A DNA stretch of 64,000 nt, taken from the NCBI GenBank assembly GCA_029721435.1, contig CM056576.1, positions 119,959,166 to 120,023,165 on the forward strand. Direction: 5' to 3'. Origin of the DNA: Gymnothorax reevesii (Eukaryota > Chordata > Actinopteri > Anguilliformes > Muraenidae). Below the pieces are notes generated by a model. That model had not been told where the DNA came from and made no database searches. It saw only the letters and a program-made list of their open reading frames with translations. Shown piece after piece: positions 47,644-60,208 of the stretch (position 1 is its first letter; each line of letters starts with the position of its first letter). Position numbers and translations under genes: made by a program.

Positions 47644-48980
47644 TAGACCTGAAAATTCCGGGGCTAATATCCCTCCTTTTATCGAAAATAATTAAGCCTG
47701 ATTCATGCTTCTTGTGGTCAGTGCGGTTTCAGCGGTGCGGACGGCGCGCATGGTCCCCACTAACGTCGAGTCGTTTCATGCTTGATGCAGTCAAAGTGGC
47801 TCCAAGAAGGGACCTGCTCTACAGTTGCGCTACTGAATCTTATTTCTGTGATAAATACGTTCAAAATATGATAAATACGGAAAACCTTGGGTTAAAAAGA
47901 GCGCTGCATAGACATTTGATTTGGTCTCCCTAAGTTTCATAAACAGCATGAGCCAGGACAATAATGTAAATATTGCCGATACACTGATTTCGCCAGCCTC
48001 TCCACTCCTCCCCTTCATTTTTTTCATGCTTTTAGAAACCGGTTGTGAAAGGTTTTCCCTTTTATCTTAAACACGTCTGATGAAAATATCCGATGTCCTC
48101 CATGTGTTGGAAGTCATACGTATTTTCAGCTGTTTGTATATTCAGCTGGCCTTTCTTTAAAGCTTTCCATTTTTAATTTTAATCGGGATACTATTTCTGA
48201 GTCCTGAAGATAGTCAATCATTGCAACGCGGTCTGTGCGACCCCGGTCGCGTTGTTACAAAATCCTCCTGGTGCACGGCTCGGTGTTCAGAGCCTCTGCG
48301 GACCCTCCGCGCTCTGTCGCCCTGGCCGCAATTGCGTCATTTCACCGTGTGGGCCGTGCTGACCGCGCCGACCGCAAGAAGCATGAATCAGGCTTCAGTC
48401 CTGGCTAAGATGGTTAGATGCTTTTCCTTCATTCACACATTTTCCAATTCAAGAATAATCAAGTGGCAGTTGAAGACATGGCTTCGCTCCCCCATGCGAT
48501 CTAAAAGCGACAAAATAATAGGCTGCGTTCAGTACCGAAAAATGATTTGATTATAATTAGGTCTATGCACCGTCACTCAGCGATGGCATTTCAGAACTCT
48601 TCAGCGAATGAAGATAATTTTGGCAACAAGTACATACACCTGTTTTTGCAGCACGGTCGCTCAATTCATAGTAAAAAAAAAAAAGTAGACAGTTGTCCGA
48701 TTGGAAAATGTAAACGGACGAAACCACTAACTAGTCTGAAATGCCATCACTAAGTGCAGGTGCATAGACCTAAGTATAATTAAATTATATTTCTGTCCTG
48801 AATGCAGCCCATTATTTTGTCATTTTTAGATCGCATGAGGGAGAGAAGCCGTCTCTTCGATTGCCACTTGATTATTCTTGAATTGGAAAACGTGTTAATA
48901 AAGGGACCCCATCTAGAATTAGCCAGGACTAATTATTTTCAATAAAGGGAGGGATATTAGCCCCAGATTTTTCAGGTCTA
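47644..48980. repeat. Large imperfect palindrome, about 250-bp arms
   Basis: The left arm (47644-47694 continued at 48398-48598) pairs with 48731-48980. Examples: GGGGCTAATATCCCTCC with GGAGGGATATTAGCCCC, and TTTTAGATCGCATG with CATGCGATCTAAAA. Loop 48599-48730. Confidence 0.88.
47695..48394. mobile_element. PIF/Harbinger-type MITE nested in the palindrome arm
   Basis: Perfect 20-bp TIRs: AGCCTGATTCATGCTTCTTG and its reverse complement. Flanks are TTA (47692-47694) and TCA (48395-48397). The other palindrome arm preserves the uninterrupted target AATTAGTCCTGG. This defines the insertion as 700 bp plus a 3-bp TTA duplication, the PIF/Harbinger pattern. GC-rich, with no transposase. Confidence 0.88.
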
Positions 48981-50318
48981 ACACAAACGAGCAGAAATAA
49001 ATAATGTCGACATGAAAAGTAATCTACAGCAGTATGATTTCATTAAAAACCCAGCACACGCTTATTTCAGTAGGTTACCGTTTTTTTGTTTTTTTTTTTT
49101 TTGAGTACAGAAACTGAATCCAGCTAAATGGCCAGTAAATCATGTATGTCAGCATTTAGCTCTGGGACCACAGAAATGTTACACATATTTATAAGGACTA
49201 CAGCACAACTAATAAGACTGCCAGGTCACTTCATAAAGATATTTTCTGCTGCTTTCTAATAAAACAACGCCAGTAACGTTAGCCCTAGCATCTGAAACAA
49301 GCTAAGGTTAGCTCGACTGTAACATCACAGTAACATCACATGCACTGAGGAGTACTGTAACAATTAAAAGACTCTGGCTATTCGAACCGCGAATGTGCTT
49401 GTAAGCGACGTTCACTCGCTTATTTGCAGAGCAACAATGAAATGATGCTGGTTAGGACTGGGGTTAGTTTGGTGAGCATGCCAGTGACGCCAACTCGCTT
49501 ATATTCAGAGCAAAAATGAACCAACAAATACAGCAGGGGTTTACCTGTCAAGGAGAAAAGTCGCAAACTCTGTGTCAGTTTTTAATCCTTCCAGATCACG
49601 CAGTTGCTTCCACCTCTAAAAAGCTACTCAGATGTTCACTCTGGTTTTATCCCGGGTTTTGTTAAATTCTTTCTTTTGTGCATTTTTTTCTTCTCGCTTC
49701 CTTTTTTTACTTGTCTTAGCCGTGTGTGCTGTTGCCGGTAACGGAGGTATCGGTATTTTTTTCCTCGCTGATGGCTCTAAGCTCCTGAACCCTCTCTCAG
49801 AGATTTGAATTTCACTGAGCACTGGCGTGAACTGAGGAGGAAGGGGGAGGGGGCTGTCTGCAGCACATGCATGTGCACTGTTTGACAGCTGTCAGACACC
49901 ATCCTGGCTCTAATTGGTTCTTTTTGGTCGGTCCGAACGATCCTTTTAAATTGCGGTAGGAGCATTAGGTGGGTTTAAAGGAGGTTTTTTTTCATTACAG
50001 AGCACTAGTTTTATGTAATACTGTTTGTAAACTTTGACCGTTTTAGCAAAAATTACAAAAAGTTTATTTTCTAAAACTTACCAACTGCAGCTTTAAACCT
50101 GGACACCCCCGGTACCAGGTGTGGTCGTTACGCATAATAAATAAAGCATGTTTCCTAATTGCAACATCATCATGCGGCTTATCCACTTTACGCAATGAAA
50201 CTCAGCAAAAAGCTCATGTTGACCATTTTGACGTCAGCTGAACATAATTCAAGCACCAAGCAAGTAAATAAGCATGGAGCAAAACATAGGATCATATCAT
50301 ATCATATCAGTACCTAGA

Positions 50319-50446
50319 GGTAGTTTCCAGTCGATTGACGAGCATGAACGAATAGGAAGGATAGGGGAACAGATTGCAATCTATTCGTTCGTGCTCGGTC
50401 AATCGACTTATCGTTACTTTCAAGATGGAGGTGACTGGAAACTACA
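50319..50446. repeat. Two-tier hairpin
   Basis: GTAGTTTCCAGTC (50320) pairs with GACTGGAAACTAC (50433). GTCGATTGACGAGCATGAAC then GAATAG pairs with CTATTCGTTCGTGCTC then GGTCAATCGAC (50381-50407). The right arm carries 25 extra bases. Confidence 0.85.
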
Positions 50447-50619
50447 TCGAAATACTGTTTGCATAAACAGTCTTTTTTTAATAAACTACCTGTGTATTTT
50501 CAAAGTTCTCAGTGCCTGGTTTTAGACGTCAGGGCCGTCGGAATTCTACCAATGAAGTGTGGAGCTACTTTGAGCCCTGTCAATGATGAAAAAATTGTGA
50601 TTTCTTTGCATGGCAACGG

Positions 50620-50783
50620 TATGCCCAATTCACTGCCATTGTAAGCCTGTTGGGAGCTTCGGCTAAAAAGCCATTTATTTCGAAATGTTGTGTGTGTACC
50701 TAGGTGGAGTATTCGACAAAACTTAGTACTCATTATTATGTTTCAATACACCCCAAATGAATTTTACACTGGAATTCTCCTTT
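50620..50783. mobile_element. One end of a DNA transposon
   Basis: Ends ...TACACTGGAATTCTCCTTTA, a right-tip sequence seen on many fish non-autonomous elements. No matching left tip was found. It may belong with the hairpin at 50319-50446. Confidence 0.4.
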
Positions 50784-51743
50784 AATGGACACTCCCTCTG
50801 ATATATTTTAGTAGAATACAGCAAAATTAACTCAATATGAATATTTGGATTTTATTTTTCATTAAATACATGGTCATAAAATTTTGTCATAAATTGGTTT
50901 AAGAGGGTGGAGAATCCCTATAGACATAAAAAGCATCTAATACAGTACAAGGCGCAAGGCACTTAAGACCCCTCGACTTTGCCATCATATCAGACTGATT
51001 GGACAAAGGTGCATATGAATTCCTGATATTAAGCCTGCAGGCCTAGATCCAACAAAACTTTTTGTTGCATAATTACCACCAATGCACAGTCATGCTGTTG
51101 CTGTGAAGTCAAGAAATTCTGAGTGAGAAAGTATTCATGGTCACAGTGTAAAGGTCAAAGGTCAAATGTGGAATACAACCAGACAATGCACAGATCCATT
51201 CAATGTATATAATATGTGGCCGGTTTCACACAACTGTTAGCATTAACTGTTGAGAACTATCCTGCACAAAATTTATTGTTCATTCTGGTCTTCTCAGTGG
51301 ATACCCTGTTTGGGGTAATAAAGTTGTCTGATCAAATATTTTAAGGCATTTTGTTTCATGGATAAACAACAATGATGTTAACAACTTTGGAGATTTACAT
51401 TCAGTTTTTACATTTCACAAACTAAGGTCAAAATCGAGTGTTCCCTAACTTTTTTTTAAGAATAAAATGTGTGCTTACCACCAGTCAAACACAAGAAAAA
51501 CCAATGGTGAAAAAGTCAGTTAGAATCTTTGTACTCTCATCAAAATCTGTGGGCTAAACTAACAACCATCTCAAAAGACACATCAATAGATTTGTTGTTA
51601 ACTGCTAGATGAGTGCAGGAGAGTAATGCCTGCTGGCTAAGCAACTTTGACATTGACAGTTGGCTACATTTGCAACCAAGCATGGCATGCACTCGAGATT
51701 ACAAAGATGTAGAGCTCTGTTGTAATCATTTATCATTCTGGTC
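50784..51743. other. Unique intron
   Basis: Nothing recognised. Confidence 0.35.
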
Positions 51744-52290
51744 ACACTACTAGCACCTAAAAACCGAGAAAGTGCACCCTTTCCTGAGAAATTCCTCCAA
51801 AAACCTAGAATACGCGGAGGTTTACTGAAGATTTGAGGCCAACTTGGTTAACCTCGAAAAAATTTTCAGATGTACGAAAAAACTTGAATATTCGCCGAAT
51901 TTCGTGGGAACTTTGGAATGGTCAGTACTATAGTTCAGCCTGCTGTGTCTGTGCTGCATACAGGAACTGGCAAAGGGCGGACCTCCACCATTATATTAAG
52001 AACAACAAAAATACGTTCAGTATTCAGAATATATCTGCAAAAGTACTAATTTACAAACTAATCAGATACACAATGCAATTTTCAAAAGAGGGCACCTTGA
52101 GAGAAAGTTAACATCGAGGTGTTTTCCAAACTGAAGTAAACCGGACAGACTTCAGGATACCTCGGTAAAATTTCTCAGAGGTTTACAGAGTTGGCCTCAA
52201 ATCTTCAGTAAACCTTGGTCTATTCTAAGTTTTTGTTGGAATTTTTCAGGAAAAGGTGCACTTTCTCAGTTTTTAGGTGCTAGTAGTGTC
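51744..52290. mobile_element. 547-bp long-TIR MITE
   Basis: Arms of about 120 bp: ACACTACTAGCACCTAAAAAC, GAGAAAGTGCACC, GGTTTACTGAAGATTTGAGG at the left, with the reverse complement at 52185-52290. The small frame at 51833-52111 has no motif. Flanks do not settle the superfamily. Confidence 0.88.
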
Positions 52291-52505
52291 AGTGCCTGAA
52301 TACCTGCAAGACAACTGGGCTTAGACGTGTTATCTAAAATAATCAGTTTTGAACATTTGAATAAGAGCCAGAAGGTTTGTCAACTGTCACTGAATGTACA
52401 CAGCCAGGTGAGCAAGTGAACATTGCTTAAAGTGGTGTAGCTCATTCAGATTTTGGCTCAGTAGGATAGCAGAGCCAATCAGCATATCATTACAGCAGCC
52501 CAAAT

Positions 52506-52653
52506 AAAGCTGCTTGCACACCGGACGCGAAACGAATTTTTCACTTGACAGATTACATTCAAAGTCAATGCAAAGCCGTGCGTCTTTCCATTTACTTTCA
52601 ATTTAATCTGTCGTGTGAGAAATTCGTTTCGCGTCTGGTGTGCAAGCAGCTTA
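52506..52653. mobile_element. 148-bp hairpin MITE related to 40196-40812
   Basis: AAGCTGCTTGCACACCGGAC then GCGAAACGAATTT pairs with AAATTCGTTTCGCGTCTGGT then GTGCAAGCAGCTT. The core GACAGATTACATTCAAAGTC is shared with the 40-kb element. Confidence 0.9.
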
Positions 52654-52983
52654 AGCGATGACAAAAGCCTAGACACTTGCAAAAGGAGGTGTATTTTCCT
52701 GCTATTATGAATGGATAGCCTCAAATCAAAAGAATATAGCGCACTGCTCTCAAGCCTTGATGCTCTAAAGAAGTGTTGGATCTTTTTAAAATAATGATAC
52801 TGTGTGCATCGCGCTTGATGGTGCCGTTGCCTCTTTTCATTAGGTGTTCGATTTTCCAGCCGGCTCCTCTATAGTCTAGGTGTGTGCTACCCTATGCAAT
52901 AAGAGCATTGTGAGATTGCAAACCTCCGCCAAGGCTGAGCAATCCCCTATTTGTCAACAACACAGCGAAAGATTCTCAATGAC

Positions 52984-53555
52984 TACATTTTCATGGACAG
53001 CAATAATCGGACTATGGCCTTATTCTGAATAAGAATTAAGGTGTTTACATGAGTTGCTTACAGAATATTCCATTCATATTCTCGTTTTCATGTTGCAAAC
53101 GTTCATAACCGTCCTCCTTCCTTCGGTCAGCAGCCTTTTTAAAAAAGTCAGCATTGCAAGGTTTGTGCCAATCAAAGGCTTAATGATATTTATTTCCCTC
53201 AGATCATGCTGCACACAGATCATTTTAGCCTCACTCCAAAAATGTTGGGACTTCTTTCAACAGCAGCAGTCATAATCAAAAACCAGATCCTAGAGTTATG
53301 TTGGAAAATTAGACTGCCATACGTGTTGCAAAATGCTGTGAAAACTCCCAATAAGACGTTATAGTGCAATTAAGGATAATACATGCCAACAATCCAGTGA
53401 AATCGGAATACTCCTCATCTTCATCTGATCATTGCTGACTCTGACAATGATCTTATTCTGATTAAGATTATTAGAACATGCTGTTCACATGGCAGGGAAT
53501 TGTCTTAATCGGGTTAATATCAGATTAGTGCTGTCAGTGTAAATGTGCTCATTGT
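52984..53555. mobile_element. Long-TIR MITE, diverged
   Basis: The left (TACATTTTCATGGACAGCAA, AATCGGACTAT, TTCTGAATAAGAATTAA, GGTGTTTACATG) is roughly mirrored at the right (CTTATTCTGATTAAGATTAT, GCTGTTCACATGGCAG, CAGTGTAAATGTGCTCATT). This is a common fish repeat with alternating TTAATC/GATTAA motifs. Confidence 0.75.
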
Positions 53556-56323
53556 TTTTATTCTTTCTATGTCGCCAGAATTGTAATCCATTAATACTGT
53601 ATCGAACGTACATCATCTCAGCAATGGTGACGTGTGTATGCACTCCAAATTTTGAACTGGCTCAGTCCCTGGATTCAGAAAAATAAATGGATCCAGATCA
53701 GATTTTGATATTTTCTTGATATCATTCAGTGAAGCCCCCAAATTTTTCTGATTTCATATCATTACACATTTGCGAAGATGTGACTCAAAGGGTTCTATTT
53801 GTGCTCCTTCACAAACATTAATGCATGTGGCGGTAATGTCATGCACAATTTTGTCTGTCCCAAATGGTATATTCATTGCCTTCACCCAGTTTGGTGGTTT
53901 CGTGCTCTGATAAAAAGGCATTAGTGTAACACTGGGTCGGACAGCGCATTAAGGGCTGAGTCCATGCATAAATCTGGTGCTATGCCAATTTTGCATCAGA
54001 TCACCTTTAAATGTAACCTGCAAAATGGCGGTGGTGTCTAATGGTAAGGGGAGGGCAAAGTAGCATTTTTACACGTGTGATCATTTTCTTTGTGTAGGGG
54101 GAAATACAGATGATTAACTTCAGTCTTGCCCTTGTTTTAATGTCGTGAGTGTTGTTTTATATTCGCTTTAAATGGCCCACATCTTTTCATACAAAATGCA
54201 TTACCTGGTGAACTGACCTCTATATCTTCTGCTGACGTGACTCTCTGTTGGAACGCCTCTACTCCTGTGGATCTGATCCACAGTCTGCTTGGCACAAGCT
54301 TTCGCTTTCCTCTTTACCTCAAATCATTAAAGCACTTACTACATTCGAGCGCGGTTTTCGGAGAACCGATGGAAGTGGCAGTAGCACAAGCCTGTTCTTC
54401 ACAAGACTACGTTACTGGTTTGCTATGATGTTGATGTGATGGTTTTAAAGGGAATGATGGTGGTTAATTTGTTTAGTCGTACTGGAGGTGAACCCCCACC
54501 ACACCCACAGTATAGATAAATCAACTCAGACCAACCCTTTTGACAACAGAGTAAGAGTTCCACTATCGCCTCCTGGCACAAAATTACCAGAATGGCATGC
54601 CCAGTTATGAACTGTGAAGTACTTGAAGTACTTCATTAGTACTTGCGTTTGCCGACTGCGTTTAGGTTGAAAAGTCTTAAAATCGTGAAGACTGTTACCA
54701 GATCTGGATCTGGATCACGTCCAATATCTGAGTTTGGTCAAGGTCCACATAAACAAAATTTTCCTGCAACTTTTTTTTTTCAGAATCCACCCACTTAGGT
54801 CAGAATGACGTCACCGTGACCCATAATACTTTAAACAGTTTTCATTGCGCAGATAAGGGTGATTTTTGAAGTAATATCTAAGTACAAACAAGTATTTCCG
54901 TAGGTTATTATTTGAGCATCTTTGTAGATGACCCTCTGTTTTATAGCTCATCCAGAAGGACCTTTACATTCAAATTAGAAAATTAGTTGGACACAGATTC
55001 ATACCAAGTGAAAAACAGATGCATATTTTTCCCAATGAAAACTTGTATTTAGACTGCAAATGCACTGATAATGACCCCTTGACATTCAGCTACCTCCATT
55101 TTAGTAGTGTTGAACAACAGTGTGCTGTAAAATTCAGAAAAGGGACAGAGGAAGAATGGAAGAGAAAAAAATGACCAGGGCTATAATTTCCTGGCCTCCG
55201 ACTCTCATAGCGCAGGAATGCAACACGGCGCACCATTATTCAGGCTGAAAGTGTCCGGGGAGGGCGATAATTCAGTCTAATTCCCCTCTCTTCCCTCCTC
55301 TCTGTCGCTATCAACAACCACTTCCCTCAGAGAAAATCCGGAGAACAAAGGGCAGGGCTGCCAGCTCTTTCTCCAGCTTCTGCTCGCCAGGGGTACTATC
55401 CCCTGCCATCCCTGCCAGCGGCGTGTGTCCTGGCCAACTGCAAACGCCGGAGAGGCGATTTTGCTGGTAAAAGTAGACCGCTGGATCTTCATCAGTATTC
55501 CTCTCAGCCAGACTGCCAGGCAGGAAGAAGGCACATTTGATTAAAGGCTGGAAAGGAACACACTTTAGCTGCTTGTATAGCTTCTCACTTGTACGATGCC
55601 CTCAAAGATGCGACCAGCGAACCTTTTAACCTTTTCACGATAATGTAACACAGTTACAAATGTGACTCCGGAAAGGAACATTGTACTTTGGAGAAAAAAG
55701 AAAAATAAATCTCTATCGTAGCTTTTTTTGTGAGGAAGCACAATGCCCAGGGCTTTTTTGGCCTCGCACTGACCCCCTTAGAAATATGTTCTTTTGTGCC
55801 CTTGTCTGTGGACCAGCAGTACCTGGTGAGACGTTGAGTCATAAAAAAATCGCTTTGAAGTTTGAGTTATTAGTGGTACACAACAACTTTCAACCTATGA
55901 TGGTACTTTTTATTTCCAAGCTTATTTTGTGCATTGTTATTGCTATTATTATTAGTATCCCCCTGGCGTATAATGTGGGGGGTAATAGTCATCAGTACGT
56001 CCATCCGTGCGTCCATCCGCCTGTAATCATTTTGTTTCCATAGTGGAAGTCAAATACCTTTCAGTATTTTTCAATGAAACTTACTGTGCATATTAATTAG
56101 GTCATAGACTGATGCCTTTTGATATTTTGGGGTTTCTTAAATTAGATTGCGGGGGGGGGGGGGCTTGGGGAATATCATCCTCTGTTGACTGTTGCTTTTT
56201 TTTTTGATTTGTGATTTCTGTAACTGCTTTATATTTCCGCAATTCACATGCTTTCTATGTGATACATGCTACGACAAGGCAATTATTGCATTGATCCAAA
56301 ATGCTTAATGATCCAAAAGAGAC

Positions 56324-56325
<2 letters not shown>
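53556..56325. other. Unique intron
   Basis: G-run at 56150-56163 and T-runs. 55180-55640 is more GC-rich and looks unique. No exon. Confidence 0.35.
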
Positions 56326-56367
<42 letters not shown>

Positions 56368-56640
56368 TGTTTGTGTGTGTGGACGGCGTATGCGTACATG
56401 GACGTGCGCGCACGTGTGTGTGTGTGTGTGTGTGTGTATGCATGTGTTTGTGTGTGTAGGCATGTGTTTGTGTGTGTGGACGGCGTATGCGTACATGGAC
56501 GTGCGCGCACGTGTGTGTGTGTGTGTGTGTGTGTATGCATGTGTTTGTGTGTGTATGCATGTGTTTGTGTGTGTGGACGGCGTATGCGTACATGGACGTG
56601 CGCGCACGTGTGTGTGTGTGTGTGTATGGATGTATGTGTG
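56326..56640. repeat. 97-bp minisatellite built on (GT)n
   Basis: The core GGACGGCGTATGCGTACATG then GACGTGCGCGCACGTGTG starts at 56381, 56478 and 56575, exactly 97 bp apart. GT arrays and CATGTGTTTGTGTGTGT units lie between. The core has the perfect palindrome ACGTGCGCGCACGT. All overlapping V/C- or H/T-rich open frames on both strands are artefacts. Confidence 0.95.
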
Positions 56641-58585
56641 TGTGGCTGCGTACACGTACATGTACATGGATATTTACACACATCTACCTGTCGGAGGTGA
56701 TTCTTATTTAAACTGCTGCAAGTGGTTTGCAAAGTAATCAAAGGCAGATCTAGGACAGAGCTCATATTTATGTGCAACAGATGCTCTTATCTCCAGCAAG
56801 TCAAAAGGCAAGGCTATTCACTTCTTCGATGTCATGTTAACCTGTGAAGTGTGAGTGAATGTCAGTGAGGATTAATGGGAGCGGAGGAAAAGGCCGTGCA
56901 ACATCTTTGGTACACTAGTAGGACATCTACTGTGCAGTAATTGAGCATTTGTATAGTACAGATTATAGTACACCAACACACACAGCTCATTACAAAGATA
57001 TGATATCAGTTCATTTTAATTTACCCTAATCAATACAACTTCTAAACCAGAGCAGCTCTTTGTCAGTTGCTAAGAAACAGAAATCGATCCATTGCTGACC
57101 TCTTTCACTTTCAATCCATCAACTTATCACATTTGTTTGTTATATGGGTTTTTAATTGACAGCATAACACTGAACATCCAGATGGTATATGTTATCGCAT
57201 CATTGCCTAGTAAGTGTCCTCTATTGGCTGTCATCCCACGGTGACATGGAGTTATTGACCGAATGCAATTCCAGCCAGTCGTCTTTCTTGGGCAATTTCA
57301 ATAACAAAGGAAAAATATTGAATCAGGCTGCTTGATAATTATCGATGTTACTCTCGAGATAGTAGTGCTGGCAAAAAAAATAATTTCTCCAAAGACACTT
57401 AGCATTGACAGACCAAACCTCCATATTCCCTCATTTTAAAGTTTACACATTCCTGGGCCTACCTGACCCAGGCCTGACCTGTACTAAATTGCCCACAGTT
57501 GCTAGAATTAAATTATCTTCCTGGCCTCCAGGAGTGGAGTTCATTTTTCCCACACTGCTTTGTGGCTTTTATGACAGCTATCAATATCACCGATGCATGG
57601 TGCTGGATGTCACTAAAGGTTTGAGTTTATGGCCGTTCGCTTAGCGTGAATTGGCGCAGTGGGAAAACACTCCCTGTAGACCATTGCCCATCACAAGGTC
57701 AATCGCTCACCATCCATTTTCCTGCCCTGGTATTTATGCTAGGAGAGATGCCTCTGGACTTGACATAAAAAAGTGCTTTTTATTTTGTCTTACAAATAAG
57801 TTTGAAGTTGTTTTCTTTTTTGAAGAAGAAGAAACAGTGACGCTGTCGTAGGTGAAGAATGCCAGAGAAAATGCCCGTGATCGTGAGCCAGAATCGCTCA
57901 CATTTGATAATTACGCTTGCATTTGTGATCCCATTCATGTTCCTCCTTCAACACGCGCATAAGTGACTCGAGAACAGTCCTGACTATCCGTTTTTTGAAC
58001 AATACTGTACGGTGAGAATTACAGTATGGCATTCGACTCGCACAAAGTCAGGCGTGACACACATCATACTGGGAAAGATGTCAGTTCAGCAAGATTGGCA
58101 AAACGTGGAAATCTAGTCTGTCTGCTTCCCAGAATAACTGGCAGCTCTTCTTCTAGCTGTCATTTTAGAGAGACATTCATTACGTGTCGCATTGAAGTTG
58201 AAAAATTTCCAGTGTTTAATGAACTATAGACAGGCGCAAATGTAGTGCATCGCAGCAGAATTTGCTCGCCGAGAGTTGATTCAACTGAGCACTTTTGATG
58301 TGCTTGATCAAGATAGCTGGCAAAACACGGCGGGGATTGGAAGTAATGCGTCCTATCATCCATGAGAATCTATTGAACTAGAATGCCATACATTTCATTT
58401 CTGAAATAAATCCCTGGTTGTTTGGTTGCCACCGCTTATTATTGCACAGCAACACGTTCTGAGATAAATGAACTCTGATAGCGCATTACAATACTTTATA
58501 CCTGCTGGTCTCGTATGGTTTCTGCTAAACTGATTTACCACATCATGGGTTGCCATAGAGGTGTTATATTCGCATTAAATAGGCC
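56641..58585. other. Unique intron
   Basis: No feature recognised. Confidence 0.35.
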
Positions 58586-58779
58586 CAGTGGTGGACAATC
58601 CAGCCCCAGAAAGTAAAAGTCCGTCCCAGTATTTTGCTGCAACTGCCTGGATCTAAGAATTGCAGCAACTCTTCAGCCCAGAGGTTGAACTAATTTGGAA
58701 AATCAGCTGCCTGAGCTCATGGATGGAGGTCAAACATGGCTGGACTTTTACTTTCTGACCCCTGGAATGTCCACCTCTG
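58586..58779. mobile_element. hAT MITE, 6/8 target duplication
   Basis: CAGTGGTGGACAATCCAGCC then CAGAAAGTAAAAGTCC pairs with GGACTTTTACTTTCTGACCC then TGGAATGTCCACCTCTG. Flanks AATAGGCC and CACAGGCC agree at six of eight. Confidence 0.88.
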
Positions 58780-58793
58780 CACAGGCCTATTGA

Positions 58794-59221
58794 GGGCCGA
58801 TCACGCCAAATGCGCTTTATCGGCGTGGAAACGTGAGGAGCCTCTGACTTGTTATTTTGAAGCCAACGTTGTAAAAAGGCGCTGGACGCGTCTTTTCTGT
58901 GTTGCTAAGTAACGTTCCTGTTGCTCATCTTTGCGAACATTTTGAAATTAACCATTTCAAGGAATTAGTCACTGATTTCAAGATTTTTCACATGAATGGA
59001 CTGCAGCGAAAAGACTGACAATGACGTGAAACGCCTTTTTATTGAGGCGCCTCAACATACTGTGTTTATTGCTAAGCGCATCAAGAAACAGCGAGGCACC
59101 TGGGACTCTTAAACGCGAGGCGCCCGGTGCACAAAACCGGTGTTCAGACCACATCTAATCATTGAGAATATGAACAAAAAGGGCCCCCACGCCGATAAAA
59201 CATGTTCAGTGAGATCAGCCC
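58794..59221. mobile_element. MITE with GGGC-GATC tips
   Basis: GGGCCGATCACGCCAAATGC then TTTATCGGCGTGG pairs with CCACGCCGATAAAACATGTT then GATCAGCCC. An inner repeat pair, AGGCGCCTC/GAGGCGCC, is also seen. Lies 14 bp after the previous MITE. Confidence 0.75.
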
Positions 59222-59231
59222 CTTACCCCCA

Positions 59232-59603
59232 CAGATAGCATAGGGATGTGGGCCACATCAGGCACTTTTGGCATTCTTTTGGCCTGGACAATATAGATGT
59301 GAGCCTAAAGTGGCCCATGTGGTAAATGCTGAATTTGGCCCAAATATCACAAAAAAAATATGGCCCACAATTGGCAAATATTTGGCAAAGTGACAATAGT
59401 CAGTCTGTAAGTGAACCTAAACTGGCCCACATTTGCTGCATCATATGTTCTTGGCTGACATCTGGCATTGTGAGGGCTTGGTTGTGGCCAAGTTCTGGCA
59501 AACGGGAGCAGAGCGCCCAAGTGCCATCATTCCATGCGGTATGTGGGCCAGCTGAACGTGTCAGGTGTGGGCCGGATATAGGCCAGAAGAATTTTGCTAT
59601 CTG
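59232..59603. mobile_element. GGCC-rich fish repeat with short TIRs
   Basis: Tips CAGATAGCA and TGCTATCTG. The interior is a degenerate repetition of TGTGGGCCA/TGGCCCACA words, a familiar fish interspersed repeat. Confidence 0.65.
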
Positions 59604-60208
59604 GGCCAGTTATGCTGAGTCCAACAGCACATGTATCTTTGGGTGTTTGGTTGTTTTGGGCTTACTTTTTCACCTCAGGGTCATTTAGTGAGTCACCCAA
59701 ATCTCTGACAGGTGCTGCGCTGTGCTGAGAGCAAGGTACTTCATTTAAAAGGTGCAGGTGAAGGACCGGACTGTGTAAAGGACAGAAAAATCAATAGCGT
59801 AGTAAAATGACATTCAGGACGCTTGCGCTTTTTAATGTATAGCGTAAAGTTTCACGTCCGCGTTTGTGAAGTTCAAATTATATTGATAACATAAATTGCC
59901 TCGCACGCTGCAGCTTACATTTTGAAATTTCAGTTGTAAAATTTATTGTTTTATGAGGAATTGAAGATAAGGGGGAATGTGTGGCTATAAGCCGTAATGC
60001 TACGCAGTGAATCAACGCCGCGTCGCTATCGCTGCCTGCCTTCTCAATCAGGGGCTCTGCAGTGGAGACGCCTCACGTTGTCCTACGTTTTTATCGCTAA
60101 GTGGAATAGTTTAATTAGAGGGTGTCATCACGAAGGCTGTGCTAAATCTTTTCTATCTTTAACCAACTGATGCGGTAGCAAGGTATCAAGGGCTGGCAGG
60201 TCTCAGTG
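59604..60208. other. Unique intron
   Basis: Nothing recognised. Confidence 0.35.

Larger units (their letters stand above)
47378..50096. mobile_element. 2.7-kb composite non-autonomous DNA element
   Basis: Outer tips CAAAGCTGCAGTTGGTAACTT and AACTTACCAACTGCAGCTTT are inverted. TAAAGCTGCAGT is a familiar fish MITE tip. The middle is a long palindrome (47644-48980) with a nested insertion. Target duplication is not clear and there is no transposase frame. Confidence 0.65.

Noticed and set aside
50319..50446. Possible microRNA precursor
   Set aside because: The stem is too long and has a 25-base asymmetric insertion; it fits a decayed transposon hairpin better.
56266..56777. Several 119-164 codon frames on both strands
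   Set aside because: They are translations of (GT)n/(CA)n and the 97-bp minisatellite; open on both strands because the repeat lacks stop codons.
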